Position numbers and translations under genes: made by a program | Assembly: GCA_963978895.1 (NCBI GenBank) | Contig: OZ022242.1 | Coordinates: 31,334,631-31,398,630, forward strand | Direction: 5' to 3' | DNA length: 64,000 nt | From: Erpobdella octoculata | Lineage: Eukaryota; Annelida; Clitellata; Hirudinida; Erpobdellidae | Notes under the pieces: model-generated | Told to the model about the DNA's origin: nothing | The model's input: the letters and a program-made list of their open reading frames with translations, nothing else | Databases searched by the model: none | Shown: positions 12,501 through 64,000 of the stretch, piece after piece | Layout: each line of letters starts with the position of its first letter | Numbering within the stretch: the stretch's first letter is position 1

Positions 12501-12738
12501 AATGGTAAATGACTGCTATGAACGAGTAGAGCATTGCGTACAGGACCATCGTTCGCCACAGTAGCTTGTACACACTGCCGTTCCATCTTTATACAAAATA
12601 GATATTGAAGATTAATTTAAATTTTCAGAATTTGTTTTTTATGCACACTCTATACATCGCGGTTACTTACTTCAAAAGAAGGTGGAAAAATCCAGCAAAC
12701 GAAACGGTGTGAATATATGAATTATACGGTACTGTCAT
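6533..12738 (-). CDS. BEST: Bestrophin, calcium-activated anion channel
   Basis: Ten exons join in phase to 485 residues: 12671-12738 (start), 12485-12586, 11812-12113, 11486-11640, 10912-10989, 10347-10505, 9818-9898, 9409-9563, 7594-7641, 6533-6842 (stop). The start [16 protein letters not shown] is in the family position. Then come SVYKLLW, the neck segment [12 protein letters not shown] (the Ile/Phe/Phe neck residues of BEST1 are kept), [63 protein letters not shown] and [12 protein letters not shown], which is the acidic Ca2+ clasp. The cytoplasmic tail is short and Ser-rich. Known role: pentameric plasma-membrane Cl-/HCO3- channel opened by Ca2+. The gene runs tail to tail with TFAM, with about 225 bp between the stops. 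The intron after 11486 seems to use a GC donor. Confidence 0.97.
7101..7345. mobile_element. hAT-like MITE (CAGTGGCGTAGC ends)
   Basis: The left end CAGTGGCGTAGC and a right end containing GCTACGCC form an imperfect inverted repeat in a bestrophin intron. A related, more diverged copy lies at about 28648-28936 (shared CCCAAAAATAGCTGATGAC). No coding capacity. Confidence 0.55.
7797..7900. repeat. Single end of a GTCCATAAATGA-type MITE
   Basis: GGGACCGTCCATAAATGACA resembles the terminal repeat of the MITE at 11099-11428. The matching second end was not found nearby. Confidence 0.4.
8379..8465. repeat. (CATA)n microsatellite
   Basis: Interrupted CATA/CACA tandem repeat in a bestrophin intron. 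Open frames across it are artefacts of the repeat. Confidence 0.9.
8707..9192. mobile_element. MITE with GGGGGC terminal inverted repeats
   Basis: The left end GGGGGCCATTCACATATTAC and the right end, read inverted, GGGGGCATCTATATATTGCG form an imperfect inverted repeat. The inside has a conserved block at about 8908-9050 that recurs at 53066-53210, and the left terminal block recurs inverted at about 50490-50630. A family of at least three partial copies is therefore visible. No coding capacity. Confidence 0.6.
11099..11428. mobile_element. MITE with GGGGTCATCCATAAATGA ends
   Basis: A 330-bp element in a bestrophin intron. The left end GGGGTCATCCATAAATGATG is matched by an inverted right end ending ATTTATGGATGACCCC. 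No open frame. Similar short elements are common in invertebrates; superfamily not assigned. Confidence 0.7.
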
Positions 12739-13347
12739 AATAGCGGGATAACGCAGACGCCAGTATTATTTCGGCATCGTAGGAGACGAAAACAAAATAA
12801 GTTTTTAAAAGTAATCCAACAACTGATTTAAAAAATTGTTTATTTTTAATTAACACCTATAAACACTTAAACTAATTTTATTAATTAGATTTTATAGAAA
12901 AATATTTGGAATGACCAAGGAACATTTGATATAATTGAAAATAGAGATCAAGTATGAAACATCGACATTGGCAAACAAATAATGACATCGGAAATAAATA
13001 AAACCGCATCAGCAACGACACATATACATACATACAGACAAACAATCAAACAAGCAAACAATCAAGAAACTAGTGCTACTCCAAAAATACTTATAAATAT
13101 TATTGTGTCAATTGTGAAGCCATCGAAGCATGCCGCCACAAGTAACGTCTTGCTTACAAATGAACAAGAAGCTTCAGACTAAAAATGCTGGGCAATCGCC
13201 CGATATCAAAATAGCATGTGCGCGATACAAATCAGGTTTCTTAAATGAGAATCTTGTCACTTTTGACTTAAATATATTATTATCGCTACAAACATGAATG
13301 CAAATGATAATAATAACAATATAAAAATATGGTCACCGAGATCACAT
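12739..13347. other. Intergenic gap between PLC-epsilon stop and bestrophin start
   Basis: About 600 bp between two genes in the same orientation. It must hold the bestrophin promoter and the 3' end of the PLC gene. AT-rich; no specific element recognised. The small open frames on the plus strand have no family signal. Confidence 0.5.
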
Positions 13348-63918
<50,571 letters not shown>

Positions 63919-64000
63919 CTGTCAAAACGTTGATTGCAGTTAATTTCAAACTTTATTTCAAAACAAGTAAATTAAAAACGAATTTTTAAAACCAATGCTC

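Noticed and set aside
12982..13182. A 66-residue Thr/Asn-rich plus-strand frame between bestrophin and PLC
   Set aside because: Low-complexity, no family signal, no splice partners.

Overview
This is animal (metazoan) nuclear DNA, AT-rich and loaded with repeats. The genes have many short exons and mostly GT-AG introns, the encoded families are animal ones, and the spaces between exons hold Helitrons, hAT and other DNA transposons, a LINE tail, a Penelope-like fragment, tRNA-derived SINEs and long microsatellites. I cannot name the phylum from the sequence. Non-autonomous Helitrons with a central array of ~160-bp units have been described in bivalve molluscs, but that is only a weak hint.

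Layout. 1-2.3 kb: an inverted-repeat DNA transposon with a PHD-finger remnant, broken by a SINE. 3.1-6.3 kb (+): a TFAM-type mitochondrial HMG-box protein, first exon not found. 6.5-12.7 kb (-): a complete 10-exon bestrophin (485 aa), convergent with TFAM. 13.3-63.9 kb (-): one very large gene whose C-terminal two thirds is phospholipase C epsilon (CDC25 RasGEF, PH-like, EF, X, Y, C2, RA1, RA2). I traced 38 exons whose phases all agree; together they give an open frame of 3408 codons including the stop, and the 5' end lies beyond the window. Upstream of the CDC25 domain the same frame encodes a helical (armadillo-like) exon, a RasGEF_N-like domain split by a long Ser-rich exon, and a FERM-like module. 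I do not know this arrangement from vertebrate PLCE1.

The first visible intron of that gene (36,068-63,671, 27.6 kb) is a transposon landfill. It also holds two complete intronless CUL1-type cullin genes (737 and 739 aa) in the host gene's orientation. Around them lie an internally deleted RepHel Helitron, several non-autonomous Helitrons of two families, two hAT copies, a LINE 3' end and a Penelope-like fragment with a hammerhead-ribozyme-like fold. One hAT copy is an empty site and the other is the same site filled by a Helitron, so the Helitron boundaries can be read to the base.

Functionally, PLC epsilon links Ras/Rap small GTPases to PIP2 hydrolysis and calcium, bestrophins are calcium-gated anion channels, TFAM packages and transcribes mitochondrial DNA, and CUL1-type cullins scaffold ubiquitin ligases. 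Nothing in the sequence shows that these neighbours form one pathway. Three introns of the PLC gene and one of bestrophin appear to use GC instead of GT donors (4 of 52 introns modelled).
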